Assembly: GCF_000402035.1 (NCBI RefSeq)
Contig: NC_021289.1
Span: forward strand, 248,001 to 312,000
Reading direction: 5' to 3'
DNA from: Caballeronia insecticola
GTDB lineage: Bacteria; Pseudomonadota; Gammaproteobacteria; Burkholderiales; Burkholderiaceae
Length of the DNA stretch: 64,000 bases
Below the pieces are notes generated by a model. It saw only the letters and a program-made list of their open reading frames with translations. It was not told the DNA's origin and did no database searches. Below, in pieces: positions 54,121 to 63,520 of the stretch. Each line of letters begins with the position of its first letter. The stretch's first letter is position 1. A program made the position numbers and the translations under genes.

Positions 54121-54523
54121 GTTCCAGCTCCTTGAAACGAATGCACAAGCAGCCGGGAAACGCGATTCTCGGACTCCTTGCAACCAGGTCGATGATGAGA
54201 TCGAGCGCATGCGGCCGCGATGAAGCATGCGGCCACGAAAAGCCGAAACGCGATTTCGCCCGATTGACGAGAAAGTCCAATCCGGCGCGACGGAAGGCGC
54301 TCGCAAGCAAGGTTACGGAGATGGAACGCGACGTGAAATCCCTATGTGGTAGGGATGCTTTAGTAGGGGTGTTAGCGACTTAGTAGCGACTCAGTAGCAA
54401 CTCGAAAGCACTAAGCTCCTATGTAATTTTCGCCGATGAACGAAGCGTGGACGAAAAGCAGGCCCGAACCGTAGAACGGCCCGGGCCTGTAACTGCTGCG
54501 TCAATGCCGATGCTTAGCAACGC
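54121..54523. other. Gap with short tandem repeats
   Basis: 403 bases. At about 54373-54402 the sequence TAGCGACTTAG, TAGCGACTCAG, TAGCAACTCG gives three imperfect copies of a ten-base unit. The minus-strand terminator listed at 54454 lies at the right. I see no gene. Confidence 0.4.
54454..54489 (-). terminator. Terminator after the Gly-rich secreted protein
   Basis: CAGGCCCG pairs with CGGGCCTG around a 15-base spacer, followed by CTTTT on the minus strand. It lies 34 bases after the stop of the Gly-rich gene. Confidence 0.6.
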
Positions 54524-54823
54524 TTAGTACGTCTTGGCAGCACCGTCATTCGACGTACCCGAATTCGAACCGCTCTTCTTCTGCTTTTGCATCTTGCTGC
54601 CCGAACTTTGCGGCGAGCCCATGGTGTTGGCGCCGGATGCACCCGAAGTCGAACCCGTTACGCCGTTGCCGTTCGGCGTGCTCATGCCGGTGCCGCCCTG
54701 GCCAGCACCGTTACCGCCCGCCGAGCCGCCACCGGCGCCGCCGCCCGCGCCTTGCGCGAACGCTGCGCCAGACAAGCCCAAAATCATCGCGGTTACTAGC
54801 ACATTCCGTTTTGCATTTTTCAT
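54524..54823 (-). CDS. Gly/Ser-rich exported protein
   Basis: 99 residues. Signal peptide (NAKRNVLVTAMILGLSGAAFA, cleaved after FAQ). The mature part is GAGGGAGGGSAGGNGAGQGG followed by Ser/Gly/Asn-rich sequence and a Lys-rich KMQKQKK, probably disordered. GGGAGGACATC precedes the ATG. Such proteins are common in Burkholderiaceae and have no known function. Confidence 0.7.
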   Translation of the reverse strand: MKNAKRNVLVTAMILGLSGAAFAQGAGGGAGGGSAGGNGAGQGGTGMSTPNGNGVTGSTSGASGANTMGSPQSSGSKMQKQKKSGSNSGTSNDGAAKTY

Positions 54824-54971
54824 GATGTCCTCCCGTTGATCCATGATTTTTGCTGCGCGCCGCTTTGTTCGAACTTCGTTCGATACCGCGGCTTCGCGCC
54901 TTACATAGCGCAATCGTCATGCCGCGCGCTGGTTATGCGCGGTTCGGGGGACAAGACTTCAACGGCAAGCT

Positions 54972-55190
54972 TCAGGCGATGGCTTCGTCGCACCATTCGA
55001 TTGCCCATGCGCGCGCGCAATGCAACGCGTCCGATGCGGTCGAGAAAGCATCGAGATCGCCTGAATCAAAGACTTCCAGATGTGGGGATGCGTCGTTCGC
55101 TTGCGTGATCCGGGCGTGGGCGTAGAAGCTTCCTTCTTCGTCGTGACGCGCGGTGCAGTCGATATGGAATGCCTTGTAGTCGAATCGCAT
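54972..55190 (-). CDS. Small cytosolic protein of unknown family
   Basis: 72 residues (MRFDYKAFHIDCTARHDEEG onward, ending CARAWAIEWCDEAIA). It looks like a small alpha/beta domain: two strands with His and Cys, an acidic loop and a closing helix. GGAGCCTCT precedes the ATG. I do not recognise the family. It is 112 bases from the LexA box and on the other strand, so its promoter may overlap the SOS region. Confidence 0.6.
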   Translation of the reverse strand: MRFDYKAFHIDCTARHDEEGSFYAHARITQANDASPHLEVFDSGDLDAFSTASDALHCARAWAIEWCDEAIA

Positions 55191-55302
55191 AGAGGCTCCG
55201 GAAAGTGGGCGGATTTTGAGCAGGCGCGCTGCGTGCGCATGGTCAGGGCGAGGATGTTGACGCAAAGAAAGCAGAACGCCGCCAAACTAAAATCACTTGG
55301 GA

Positions 55303-55322
55303 TACTGTATAAAAATACAGTA
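55303..55322. promoter_or_regulatory. LexA (SOS) box
   Basis: TACTG-(TATAAAAATA)-CAGTA is a perfect CTG-N10-CAG palindrome and matches the E. coli consensus at all ten outer positions. It ends two bases before the ATG of the radical SAM gene and contains its probable -10 (TATAAA). LexA binding here would block that promoter directly. Confidence 0.9.
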
Positions 55323-55324
55323 CT

Positions 55325-56545
55325 ATGTGCAAGATGGATCTCTCGGAAAAGCTCGAAATTCTTGCGGACGCCGCCAAGTATGACGCGTCATGCGCGAGCG
55401 GCGGGGCCCCTAAGCGCGAATCGCGCGGTATCGACGGTCTGGGCGCCAGCACCGGCTCCGGCATCTGCCACAGCTTCACGCCCGATGGCCGCTGCGTCTC
55501 GTTGCTCAAAATTCTGCTGACGAACTTTTGTCTTTACGACTGCCAGTACTGCATCAATCGCCGTTCGAGCAATGTGCCGCGCGCGCGTTTCACGCCGGAG
55601 GAAGTCGTCGGCTTGACGCTGGATTTTTATCGCCGCAATTACATCGACGGGCTATTTCTCAGTTCCGGCGTGATCCGCTCATCGAATTACACAATGGAGC
55701 AACTCGTCCAGGTCGCGAAAAGCCTGCGCGAGAAGCACCATTTTCGCGGCTATATCCATTTGAAGACGATTCCCGACGCCGATCCCGGCCTGATCGCGCA
55801 AGCGGGGCGGTATGCGGATCGTCTGAGCGTGAATATCGAGCTGCCGACGGAAATCAGCCTCGAACGCCTCGCGCCGGAAAAAAGCGGCCGCACCATCAAG
55901 CTGGCGATGAGCAACATCCGCGTCGCGCGCGAGGAGTCCGAAGCCGAACCGCGCGCGCCTCGTTTCGCGCCGGCGGGGCAGAGTACGCAAATGATCGTCG
56001 GCGCCGATGAAACCGACGACCGCACCATCCTCGGCACCGCGGAAACGCTGTACGGTTCCTATCAGTTGAAGCGTGTGTACTACTCGGCGTTCAGTCCGAT
56101 TCCGGACAGTCCGTCGGGTGTGCCGTCGAAAGCGCCGCCGCTGTTGCGCGAACATCGTCTGTATCAGGCCGACTTTCTGATGCGCGGCTACGGTTTCGGC
56201 GCGGCCGAATTGCTCGGCGACGCGGGCAATTTGCCGCTCGATGTCGATCCGAAACTCGCGTGGGCGCTCGCGCATCGTGAGCGTTTTCCCATCGATCTGA
56301 ATGCCGCGCCCGTGCGCATGATCGCGCGCGTGCCGGGCATCGGCATGCGTAACGCGAAGCGCATCGTCGAGTTGCGGCGCGAGCGGCGCGTGCGCTATCA
56401 GGATCTCGTGCGGCTGCGCTGCGCGATGGACAAGGTGAAACCGTTCGTCGTCACGGCGGATTACCGGCCACCGCTTACCGAAGCGCCCTCGGACAATTTG
56501 CGGCGCGCGCTCGCCACCGGTCCGGTGCAGCTTTCGCTCATCTGA
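55325..56545 (+). CDS. Putative DNA-repair radical SAM protein with helix-hairpin-helix tail
   Basis: 406 residues. The radical SAM cluster motif CX3CX2C is at C69, C73 and C76 (NFCLYDCQYCINRR). The SAM barrel continues with LFLSSGVIRSSNYTMEQ and GYIHLKTIPDADPGLI. The C-terminus (about 320-365) has DLNAAPVRMIARVPGIGMRNAKRIVEL, a helix-hairpin-helix that binds DNA. This is the family annotated as a putative DNA modification/repair radical SAM protein, usually paired with UdgX. ATG at 55325 lies within or just after the LexA box, giving a near-leaderless message; a second ATG at 55334 is an alternative. It overlaps the udgX gene by one base (TGATG). Confidence 0.9.
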   Translation: MCKMDLSEKLEILADAAKYDASCASGGAPKRESRGIDGLGASTGSGICHSFTPDGRCVSLLKILLTNFCLYDCQYCINRRSSNVPRARFTPEEVVGLTLDFYRRNYIDGLFLSSGVIRSSNYTMEQLVQVAKSLREKHHFRGYIHLKTIPDADPGLIAQAGRYADRLSVNIELPTEISLERLAPEKSGRTIKLAMSNIRVAREESEAEPRAPRFAPAGQSTQMIVGADETDDRTILGTAETLYGSYQLKRVYYSAFSPIPDSPSGVPSKAPPLLREHRLYQADFLMRGYGFGAAELLGDAGNLPLDVDPKLAWALAHRERFPIDLNAAPVRMIARVPGIGMRNAKRIVELRRERRVRYQDLVRLRCAMDKVKPFVVTADYRPPLTEAPSDNLRRALATGPVQLSLI

Positions 56546-57963
56546 TGCGCACCATCACCATCGACGACGATTTCGACGCCTGGCGCACCGCCGCGCTCGA
56601 CGCGCTCGCGCAGCAACTCACACCCGAATCGATCGACTGGCGCACGACGCAGGCGGAGCCGGCGTTGTTCGCGGCAGAGGCACCGGCATTGCAGCAACCG
56701 TCCGAAGCACCGCAAATCCGCGTATCGCGAGAATTTGCGACGCTATTGAAAGACGCCGCGCATTTCCGCGACGAACGCCGCTGGAGCTTCCTTTACCGCG
56801 TGCTCTGGCGCTGGACGCAGGGCGACCGTTCGGTCGCGTCGCCCGCCGACGAAGACGGTGCGCGGCTCTACAAAATGGCGAAGGCGGTGCGGCGCGCGCA
56901 ACACGACATGATCGCGTACGTGCGCTTTCGCCAGCGCGATGCGGCACTCGGCGCGCCCGAATATGTCGCGTGGTACGAGCCCGATCACGATGTGCTCGTC
57001 TGGGGCGCCGACCATTTTGCCGCGCGCATGGGCCGCTCGACGTGGCTCATCGCAACGCCCCACGGCGCCGCCATGTTCGACGGCGAGCATCTGCAAATCG
57101 AGCGCCGTCGCGCGTTGGCGGCGGAACACGCCGTCGATACGCCGGACGCCGCCGAAACGCTGTGGATGACGTATTACCGCAGCATCTTCAACCCCGCGCG
57201 CCTGAACGAAACCGCGCTCGAACAGCACATGCCGGTGCGCTTCTGGAAAGGCTTGCCCGAGGGCGCGCTGATCCCGCAACTCGTGAGCGCCGCACGCGGT
57301 GGCGCGCGTCGGGTCGCGCAGGCGCAGGGCGTCGGCGCGCGGGGCGGAAAGGCCGTTCAGGTCGAGGCTCAGGAGGCGCAACCCGAACGCGACGCGCCGA
57401 CCTCGCTCGACACCTGCCGCCGCTGCGATCTGTGGCGCAACGCGACGCAGGCCGTGCACGGCGCGGGGCCGTCCGATGCGCGCATCATGCTGCTCGGCGA
57501 GCAGCCCGGCGATCAGGAAGACCTGAAGGGCGAGCCGTTCGTCGGACCGGCGGGCCAGCTTCTCGACGACGCCATGCGGCGCGCGGGCGTGCCGCGCGAG
57601 CAGGTCTATCTGACCAACGCCGTGAAGCATTTCAAATGGGAGCCGCGCGGCAAGCGGCGGCTGCACAAGACGCCGGCGCAGCAAGAAGTCGATGCGTGCG
57701 CGTACTGGCTCGAACAGGAACTTCGCGATGTCGGCGCGCAGGTGATCGTCACGCTCGGCGCGACGGCGCTCGCCGCGCTCTTTGGCCGTCGCGCAACGCT
57801 GTCGGCGCATCTCGGCCGCGTCGTGACGTATGGCGACAAATCGGTCGTGGCGACGTATCACCCGTCGTATGCGCTACGCCAGAACGACGAGGCCGCGCGC
57901 GAGCGCACCGTCGCGGCCATCGTCGAGGCGTTGGAACGGGCGCGGACGCTCATCGCGCGATAA
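56545..57963 (+). CDS. udgX: UdgX-type uracil-DNA binding protein fused to a DUF4130 domain
   Basis: 472 residues. The N-terminal 260 residues match the DUF4130 (TIGR03915-type) repair-associated domain. The rest is a family 4-like uracil-DNA glycosylase: TCRRCDLW (Fe-S cysteines), GEQPGDQED (318-326), LTNAVKHFKWEPRGKRRLHKTP, C in VDACAYW and VATYHPSYAL. UdgX proteins trap uracil-DNA covalently through the His of a KRRIH loop; here it reads KRRLH (370-374), with H374. Coupled to the radical SAM gene and SOS-controlled from the same box. Confidence 0.93.
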   Translation: MRTITIDDDFDAWRTAALDALAQQLTPESIDWRTTQAEPALFAAEAPALQQPSEAPQIRVSREFATLLKDAAHFRDERRWSFLYRVLWRWTQGDRSVASPADEDGARLYKMAKAVRRAQHDMIAYVRFRQRDAALGAPEYVAWYEPDHDVLVWGADHFAARMGRSTWLIATPHGAAMFDGEHLQIERRRALAAEHAVDTPDAAETLWMTYYRSIFNPARLNETALEQHMPVRFWKGLPEGALIPQLVSAARGGARRVAQAQGVGARGGKAVQVEAQEAQPERDAPTSLDTCRRCDLWRNATQAVHGAGPSDARIMLLGEQPGDQEDLKGEPFVGPAGQLLDDAMRRAGVPREQVYLTNAVKHFKWEPRGKRRLHKTPAQQEVDACAYWLEQELRDVGAQVIVTLGATALAALFGRRATLSAHLGRVVTYGDKSVVATYHPSYALRQNDEAARERTVAAIVEALERARTLIAR

Positions 57964-57990
57964 AGCCGCCCGCCGAAACAGACGCCGCGC

Positions 57991-58779
57991 TCAGAATGCC
58001 GCGCGGATCACGCCGCCGTCCGCGCGCAGCGCAGCGCCATTCGTCGCCGACGACAACTCCGAGCACACATACGCCACCATGCTCGCAATTTCTTCGGGCG
58101 TGATGAAGCGCTTGAGAATCGAACTCGGGCGCGCTTCCGTGAAGAACTGTTCCTCGAAGTCGTGAAAACTCTTGCCGCCCGAAAGCTTCTCGACGAATTC
58201 AGTGACGCCTTCGGAACTGGTCGGCCCGGGCAGCACTGAATTGACCGTCACGCCCGTGCCCGTGCAAGTCTCGGCGAGCCCGCGCGCCAGCGAAATCTGC
58301 GCCGATTTCGTCATACCGTAATGAATCATCTCGACGGGAATCTGAATGCCGCTCTCGCTGCTGATAAAGACCACGCGGCCCCAGTTGTTCGCCTTCATCT
58401 TCGGCAGATAGGCGCGCGAGAGCCGCACGCCGGACATCACGTTGGCGTTAAAAAAGCGCAGCCATTCTTCATCGGGAATTTCTTCGAACGGCTTCGGATC
58501 GAAGATGCCCATGTTGTTCACGAGAATATCGACGCTCGGAAAGCGCTTCACGAGTTCGTTCACTTGCGCGGCATCGGAGACGTCGCCCGCGAAGCCTTCG
58601 GCCTGCGCATTCGGCACGAGTTCGCGCAGTCTGCCGAGCGCCTCGTCGACGGATGACTGCGAGCGGCCATTGAGGATCACGCGCGCGCCTTCGCGTGCGA
58701 GCGCCACCGCGATGGCGTGGCCGATGCCTTTCGTCGATCCGGAAACCAGTGCGAGTTTGTTGGCGATCTTGAGATCCAT
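57991..58779 (-). CDS. Short-chain dehydrogenase/reductase
   Basis: 262 residues, classical SDR. Cofactor loop VSGSTKGIGHAIAVAL (TGxxxGxG type), LVNNMGIFDPK, catalytic Ser in VFISSESG, and HYGMTKSAQISL with Tyr and Lys three residues on. C-terminal ALRADGGVIRAAF. NAD(P)-dependent; substrate unknown. Convergent with udgX. Confidence 0.92.
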   Translation of the reverse strand: MDLKIANKLALVSGSTKGIGHAIAVALAREGARVILNGRSQSSVDEALGRLRELVPNAQAEGFAGDVSDAAQVNELVKRFPSVDILVNNMGIFDPKPFEEIPDEEWLRFFNANVMSGVRLSRAYLPKMKANNWGRVVFISSESGIQIPVEMIHYGMTKSAQISLARGLAETCTGTGVTVNSVLPGPTSSEGVTEFVEKLSGGKSFHDFEEQFFTEARPSSILKRFITPEEIASMVAYVCSELSSATNGAALRADGGVIRAAF

Positions 58780-59134
58780 GTCATCTCCTTGGAAAAACGT
58801 TCGAGTTGATGCGCCGCGCCGCGCGCGATGCGTTGACGGCAGTAAACCAGAAGCCCGCAAAGCGTGCACAAACCTGCTCGCGACGGGTACGCCGTAAAGC
58901 GCCGAAACCCTTTCTGCATAAGCCTCTGCGGCCGATGAAACACCGCGACATAAATGCTCGATGGCGCGCGCCGGAGGCATCGTCCATAGTTGCGCCAGCG
59001 TGACCGGGAGACGAAGCAGCAACGAGAACCGAGAGCCGTATCACGCACGAATGAGATCACGGATAAGGAGCGCGGACCGCATCCTCATCGCGCGATACGA
59101 ACCCGCTAACGATTCCACGATTCCTGAGGTCATC
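58780..59134. other. Divergent gap before the DUF4410 lipoprotein
   Basis: 355 bases with the promoters of the SDR and the lipoprotein. No gene, hairpin terminator or recognisable operator seen. Confidence 0.3.
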
Positions 59135-59902
59135 ATGTCCAAGTCGATCAAGTCTTTCTCGTTCAACGCTATCGTCAAGAAGGCGCGTGGTGCGGCGCTC
59201 GCGGCGTTCGTCGTCGGCACGGCGTTTTTGGCAGGTTGCGCGAGCAATCCCGCGCAGGCCGCGAGCCCGTACAGCCAATATGCACAGAGCGCCACGCCCA
59301 CGCTGCGCGCCGACACCATCTACGTCTACGCGTTCGCCAGCGACGCGAGCGAGGTCAAGCTCGACGATCACGGCATGATCTCGAAGATCGGCTCGGCGAT
59401 CTCCGGCGACTCGCAAGCCGACAAACAGACGCAGGACGCCGCCGCCGCGCGCGAAGAAGTCGCGAACGAGATCGTCGCGAAGCTCCAGTCGATGGGCCTG
59501 CGCGCCGTTCGCGCCGACGTCGCGCCGCCGGACGACCAGAGCGTGCTCGTCGTGGAAGGCAGCTTCAATACGATCGACGCCGGAAATCGCCGCCGCCGTA
59601 TGCTGATCGGCCTGGGCGCGGGCGAAAGCAAGGTCGGCGCGACGGTGCAGCTCGTCTTCAAGCCGGCGCACGGCGTGCCGCAAGTGCTCGAACAATTCGA
59701 CGCGAAAGCCGACAGCGGCCACGCGCCGGGCGTCGCGGAAATGGCGGGCGTCGGCGCGGCGGCGGGGCATGTCGCGAGTTCGCTGGCGGTATCGGGCGGG
59801 CTGCACACGGTGTCGGAGACGAAGCACGCGGGCGTGTCGTCGGACGAAAAGCGTCTCGCCGATTCCATCGCCAAGCAGATCGCAAAGCTCGCGCAAAGTT
59901 GA
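59135..59902 (+). CDS. DUF4410 lipoprotein
   Basis: 255 residues. Lipoprotein signal with LAGC box (C35). The mature domain resembles DUF4410: IYVYAFASDASEVKLD, then AAREEVANEIVAKLQSMGLRAVRADV, VEGSFNTIDAGNRRRRMLIGLGAGESKVGATVQLVF. Such proteins are outer-membrane or periplasmic and of unknown role. GAGGTCATC precedes the ATG. Confidence 0.82.
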   Translation: MSKSIKSFSFNAIVKKARGAALAAFVVGTAFLAGCASNPAQAASPYSQYAQSATPTLRADTIYVYAFASDASEVKLDDHGMISKIGSAISGDSQADKQTQDAAAAREEVANEIVAKLQSMGLRAVRADVAPPDDQSVLVVEGSFNTIDAGNRRRRMLIGLGAGESKVGATVQLVFKPAHGVPQVLEQFDAKADSGHAPGVAEMAGVGAAAGHVASSLAVSGGLHTVSETKHAGVSSDEKRLADSIAKQIAKLAQS

Positions 59903-59965
59903 GCGGGGCCGGAGCATGCGTACACTAGCGGTTCCGGACGAATGTTCGCTTCGCGAGGCCCCCGC

Positions 59966-61237
59966 ATGCTCACGATTGCCCTGATTGTCCTGACCGTTGT
60001 CGTTACGCTCGTCGTCGTGCTCGTGATCGCGAACATGTCGAGCGGCGAGAAGAAGATCGAGCACAAGATCGAACGGCTATACGCCAGCGACGATCCACAG
60101 TTCATCCGCTCGATGGGCCTGCTGCTCGGGCCGCCCGTCGGCGACGGCAACCGCTTCGAAGTGCTCGTGAACGGCGACGAGATTTTTCCGTCGATGCTGG
60201 ACGGCATCCGCTCGGCGCGCGAGACGATCACGTTCGAAACCTTCATCTACTGGTCCGGCGCGATCGGCGAGGAATTCGCCCACGCGCTGTCGGACAAGGC
60301 GCGCGCGGGCATTCCGGTGCATGTGCTGCTCGACTGGGTCGGCTCGTCGAAGATGGACAAGCGCTATCTGCAGATGCTGCGCGATTCGGGCGCGGAGGTT
60401 ATCCAGTATCACAAGCCGCACTGGACCGGGCTCGGCCGCATGAACGACCGCACGCACCGCAAGCTGCTCGTGATCGACGGGCGCATCGGTTTTACGGGCG
60501 GCGTGGGTATCGCGGAAGAATGGACCGGGCACGCGCAGGACGAGAAGCACTGGCGCGATACGCACTTTCGCGTCGAAGGTCCGGTGGTCGGCCACATGCA
60601 GGCGGTCTTCATGGACAACTGGATCAAGGTGACCGGCAACGTGCTGCACGGACCGCGCTATTTCCCGGAGATCGCGGCCGCAGGCGACGGTCTCGCGCAC
60701 ATGTTCAGCAGTTCGCCCTCGGGCGGCAGCGACGACATGCAGTTGATGTACCTCATGGCGATCACCGCCGCGACGCATTCGATCCATCTGTCGAGCGCGT
60801 ACTTCGTGCCCGACAAACTGACGATCAACGCGATCGTCGAGGCGGCGAAGCGCGGCGTGCGCGTGCGGATCATCACGCCGGGCAAGCGCATCGATACGCA
60901 TACGGTGCGCGAGGCGTCGCGCGCGTGCTGGGGCGATCTGCTCGCGGCGGGCGTGGAAATCTACGAATATCAGCCGACCATGTTCCATTGCAAGCTGATC
61001 GTGGTCGATGAATATCTCGTGTCGGTCGGCTCGACCAACTTCGACAGCCGCTCGTTCAAGCTGAACGACGAGGCCAATCTCAACATCTACGACCGCGATT
61101 TCGCGCGCCGCCAGACCGCCATTTTCGACGCCGACGTCGCGCGCTCGAAACGCATCACGCTCGATGAATGGCGCCATCGTCCGCTTAGCGAAAAAATGCT
61201 CGAACGCGTCGTTGCGCTGCTCGATTCGCAGCTTTGA
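59966..61237 (+). CDS. Cardiolipin synthase-type phospholipase D family protein
   Basis: 423 residues. One N-terminal membrane helix (LTIALIVLTVVVTLVVVLVIAN) and two HKD motifs: H164-K166-D171 (THRKLLVIDGRIGFTGG) and H341-K343-D348 (FHCKLIVVDEYLVSVGSTNFDSRS). These are the catalytic pair for condensing two phosphatidyl groups to cardiolipin. ClsA has two transmembrane helices, ClsB none; this has one, so it resembles ClsC/ClsB-like relatives. A small hairpin lies just after the stop. Confidence 0.88.
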   Translation: MLTIALIVLTVVVTLVVVLVIANMSSGEKKIEHKIERLYASDDPQFIRSMGLLLGPPVGDGNRFEVLVNGDEIFPSMLDGIRSARETITFETFIYWSGAIGEEFAHALSDKARAGIPVHVLLDWVGSSKMDKRYLQMLRDSGAEVIQYHKPHWTGLGRMNDRTHRKLLVIDGRIGFTGGVGIAEEWTGHAQDEKHWRDTHFRVEGPVVGHMQAVFMDNWIKVTGNVLHGPRYFPEIAAAGDGLAHMFSSSPSGGSDDMQLMYLMAITAATHSIHLSSAYFVPDKLTINAIVEAAKRGVRVRIITPGKRIDTHTVREASRACWGDLLAAGVEIYEYQPTMFHCKLIVVDEYLVSVGSTNFDSRSFKLNDEANLNIYDRDFARRQTAIFDADVARSKRITLDEWRHRPLSEKMLERVVALLDSQL

Positions 61238-61376
61238 AGAAGCTTTGTCGAAGCTTCGTCGACACTTTGTCGTATGCGTGAAACGCTTCGCGAAAAAACT
61301 CGTGCGTGAGCCTAAAGATCGGGAGACGTAAGCCGATAAGACGCTCACGCAAACGAGTCTCCGGGCTATTCGCATC

Positions 61377-63446
61377 ATGCACGGCACCTACAACTTCTGG
61401 CTGGTCGCGGCGTCGCTCGTAGTCGCCACGCTCGCTTCCTTTACCGCGCTCGACATTTCGGGCCGCATCGCGCTGTTGCCGCAATCGCGCGTGCGGCACG
61501 CATGGCTCGCGGGCGGCGCGGCGTCGATGGGCATCGGCATCTGGTCGATGCACTTCATCGGCGTGCTCGCGTTCGAACTGCCGATTCCGCTCGGCTACGA
61601 CCTCAAGATCACCGCCGGCTCGCTGGTCATCGCGGTGCTCGTGTCGTTCTTCGCGCTCCATGTCATCACGAGCAAACGGCTGACGGCGAAGCGCCTCGTC
61701 GCGAGCAGCGTGCTGATGGGCGCGGGCATCGCCGCGATGCACTATACGGGCGACGCCGCCATGCGCATGCGCCCGGCGATCCAGTACGACCCGAGCCTGT
61801 TCGCCGCATCGATCGTCATTGCGGTGGTCGCATCGGGCGCGGCGCTGTGGATCGCGCACACGCTATCCGCCGCGAATCTGAAGAACGTGATGGCCAAGCG
61901 CGTGGTGTCGGCGCTCGTGATGGGCATCGCGATCACCGGCATGCACTACACCGGCAACGCGGCCGCGAATTTCCTGCCGGGTTCGATCTGCGGCGCCGCC
62001 AACGATGTCGATGCGCGCTGGCTCGCGACCACCGTCGCGCTCTTCACGTTCGCGATTCTGATCATCACGCTGGTGCTCTCGCGTTTCGATGCGCGCACCG
62101 CGTTGCTGGCCGGTTCCGTGTCGCGCCTGAACGGCCAGATCGTGCGCATGGCGACATTCGATACGCTCACGGACCTGCCGAATCGCCGCACGATGAACGA
62201 GCGCGTCGAGCGCGCGATCCGCCATGCGCGGCACGGCGGCAGCCGCTTCGCGATCCTCTTCATGGACCTCGACGGCTTCAAGACCATCAACGATTCGCTC
62301 GGCCACACGGTCGGCGACGAAGTGCTGAAGGCGTTCGCGCGGCGTCTGCAAGAATGCGTGCGCGGCGGCGACACCGTGGCGCGTCTGGGCGGCGACGAAT
62401 TCATCGTGATGCTGGAGAACCTGAACGTACCCAGCGACGCCGAGAAAATGGCCGAGCGCATTCTCGACGCCATGCGCCGGGGCTTGCTCGCCGCCGGCCA
62501 TCCGTTGCAGGTGATGCCGAGCATCGGCATCGCGCTGTATCCGCAGGACGGCGACAGCGTCGAGTCGATGCTCAAGCACGCGGACGTCGCCATGTACGAG
62601 GCGAAGCGCAGCGGGCGCAGCACGTATCGCTTCTTCGAGGCGAGCATGAACGAAGCAGCCGTGCGCACGTTGCAGATTCAGCAGGCGCTGCACGAGGCGT
62701 TAAACAGCGGCCATTTCTATTTGCTGTTCCAGCCGAAATTCCGCGGCGCGAGCGGCGAACTGGCCGGCGCGGAGGCGCTCATCCGTCTCGATCATCCGCA
62801 GATCGGCACGCTCACGCCGCTCGAATTCATACCGATCGCCGAGCGTTCGGGGCAGATCGTGCAGATCGGCTACTGGGTCGTGCACGAGACCTGCCGCCAT
62901 CTCACGCAGTGGCGCGCGCAAGGGCGTCCGCCGGTGAAGGTCGCGATCAATCTGTCGCCGCGGCAGATGTACGAGGCGGATCTCGTCGAGAACATCATAA
63001 AGATCGTGCGCGATCAGGGCGTGCCGAGCGAACAGATCATGTTCGAGATCACCGAGACGGTCGCGATGCAGGATGCGCCGCGCACCATCGAGATGATTCG
63101 CGCGTTTCAGGACAACGGCTTCGAAATTGCCATCGACGATTTCGGCACCGGATATTCGAGTCTCGCTTATTTGCAGCGGTTTCGCGCGAAGCAACTGAAG
63201 ATCGACCGTTTCTTCACGAACGGGCTCGACGAAAACGGCCAGGAAGGGCGCGCGATCGTCTCGGCGATCATCGCGCTGGCGCATTCGCTCGATATGGATG
63301 TCGTCGCGGAAGGCGTGGAGACGGGCTCGCAGCTCGATCGGCTGCAGGACATGAAGTGCGATGAAATGCAGGGCTTCCTGCTGGCGATGCCGCTTTCGGC
63401 GGACGTCTTCGGCGGCATGCTGGAGAAGGGCGCCGTCAGCGTCTGA
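61377..63446 (+). CDS. Cyclic-di-GMP protein with MHYT, GGDEF and EAL domains
   Basis: 689 residues. Seven-helix MHYT sensor (1-240) with the motif repeated (SMHFIG, AMHYTGD, GMHYTGN), thought to bind copper or sense gas. GGDEF intact at 338-342 (RLGGDEF). EAL intact at 466-468, with DDFGTGYSS and LKIDRFF also conserved. Both enzyme motifs look active, so it can probably both make and break c-di-GMP, the direction being set by the sensor. Confidence 0.94.
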   Translation: MHGTYNFWLVAASLVVATLASFTALDISGRIALLPQSRVRHAWLAGGAASMGIGIWSMHFIGVLAFELPIPLGYDLKITAGSLVIAVLVSFFALHVITSKRLTAKRLVASSVLMGAGIAAMHYTGDAAMRMRPAIQYDPSLFAASIVIAVVASGAALWIAHTLSAANLKNVMAKRVVSALVMGIAITGMHYTGNAAANFLPGSICGAANDVDARWLATTVALFTFAILIITLVLSRFDARTALLAGSVSRLNGQIVRMATFDTLTDLPNRRTMNERVERAIRHARHGGSRFAILFMDLDGFKTINDSLGHTVGDEVLKAFARRLQECVRGGDTVARLGGDEFIVMLENLNVPSDAEKMAERILDAMRRGLLAAGHPLQVMPSIGIALYPQDGDSVESMLKHADVAMYEAKRSGRSTYRFFEASMNEAAVRTLQIQQALHEALNSGHFYLLFQPKFRGASGELAGAEALIRLDHPQIGTLTPLEFIPIAERSGQIVQIGYWVVHETCRHLTQWRAQGRPPVKVAINLSPRQMYEADLVENIIKIVRDQGVPSEQIMFEITETVAMQDAPRTIEMIRAFQDNGFEIAIDDFGTGYSSLAYLQRFRAKQLKIDRFFTNGLDENGQEGRAIVSAIIALAHSLDMDVVAEGVETGSQLDRLQDMKCDEMQGFLLAMPLSADVFGGMLEKGAVSV

Positions 63447-63520
63447 AGCGAAAACACATTTCGACAAGTCGCCGATAGTAGACCTTGATAATCGGCGTCC
63501 TTCGAACTCGTGTTTTCTCT

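Noticed and set aside
54373..54402. Short tandem repeat considered as a CRISPR-like array or iteron
   Set aside because: Units are ten bases with no spacers and only three imperfect copies.
61239..61257. Hairpin GAAGCTT/AAGCTTC after the cardiolipin synthase
   Set aside because: Only seven base pairs, AT-rich and without a T-tract; not called as a terminator.
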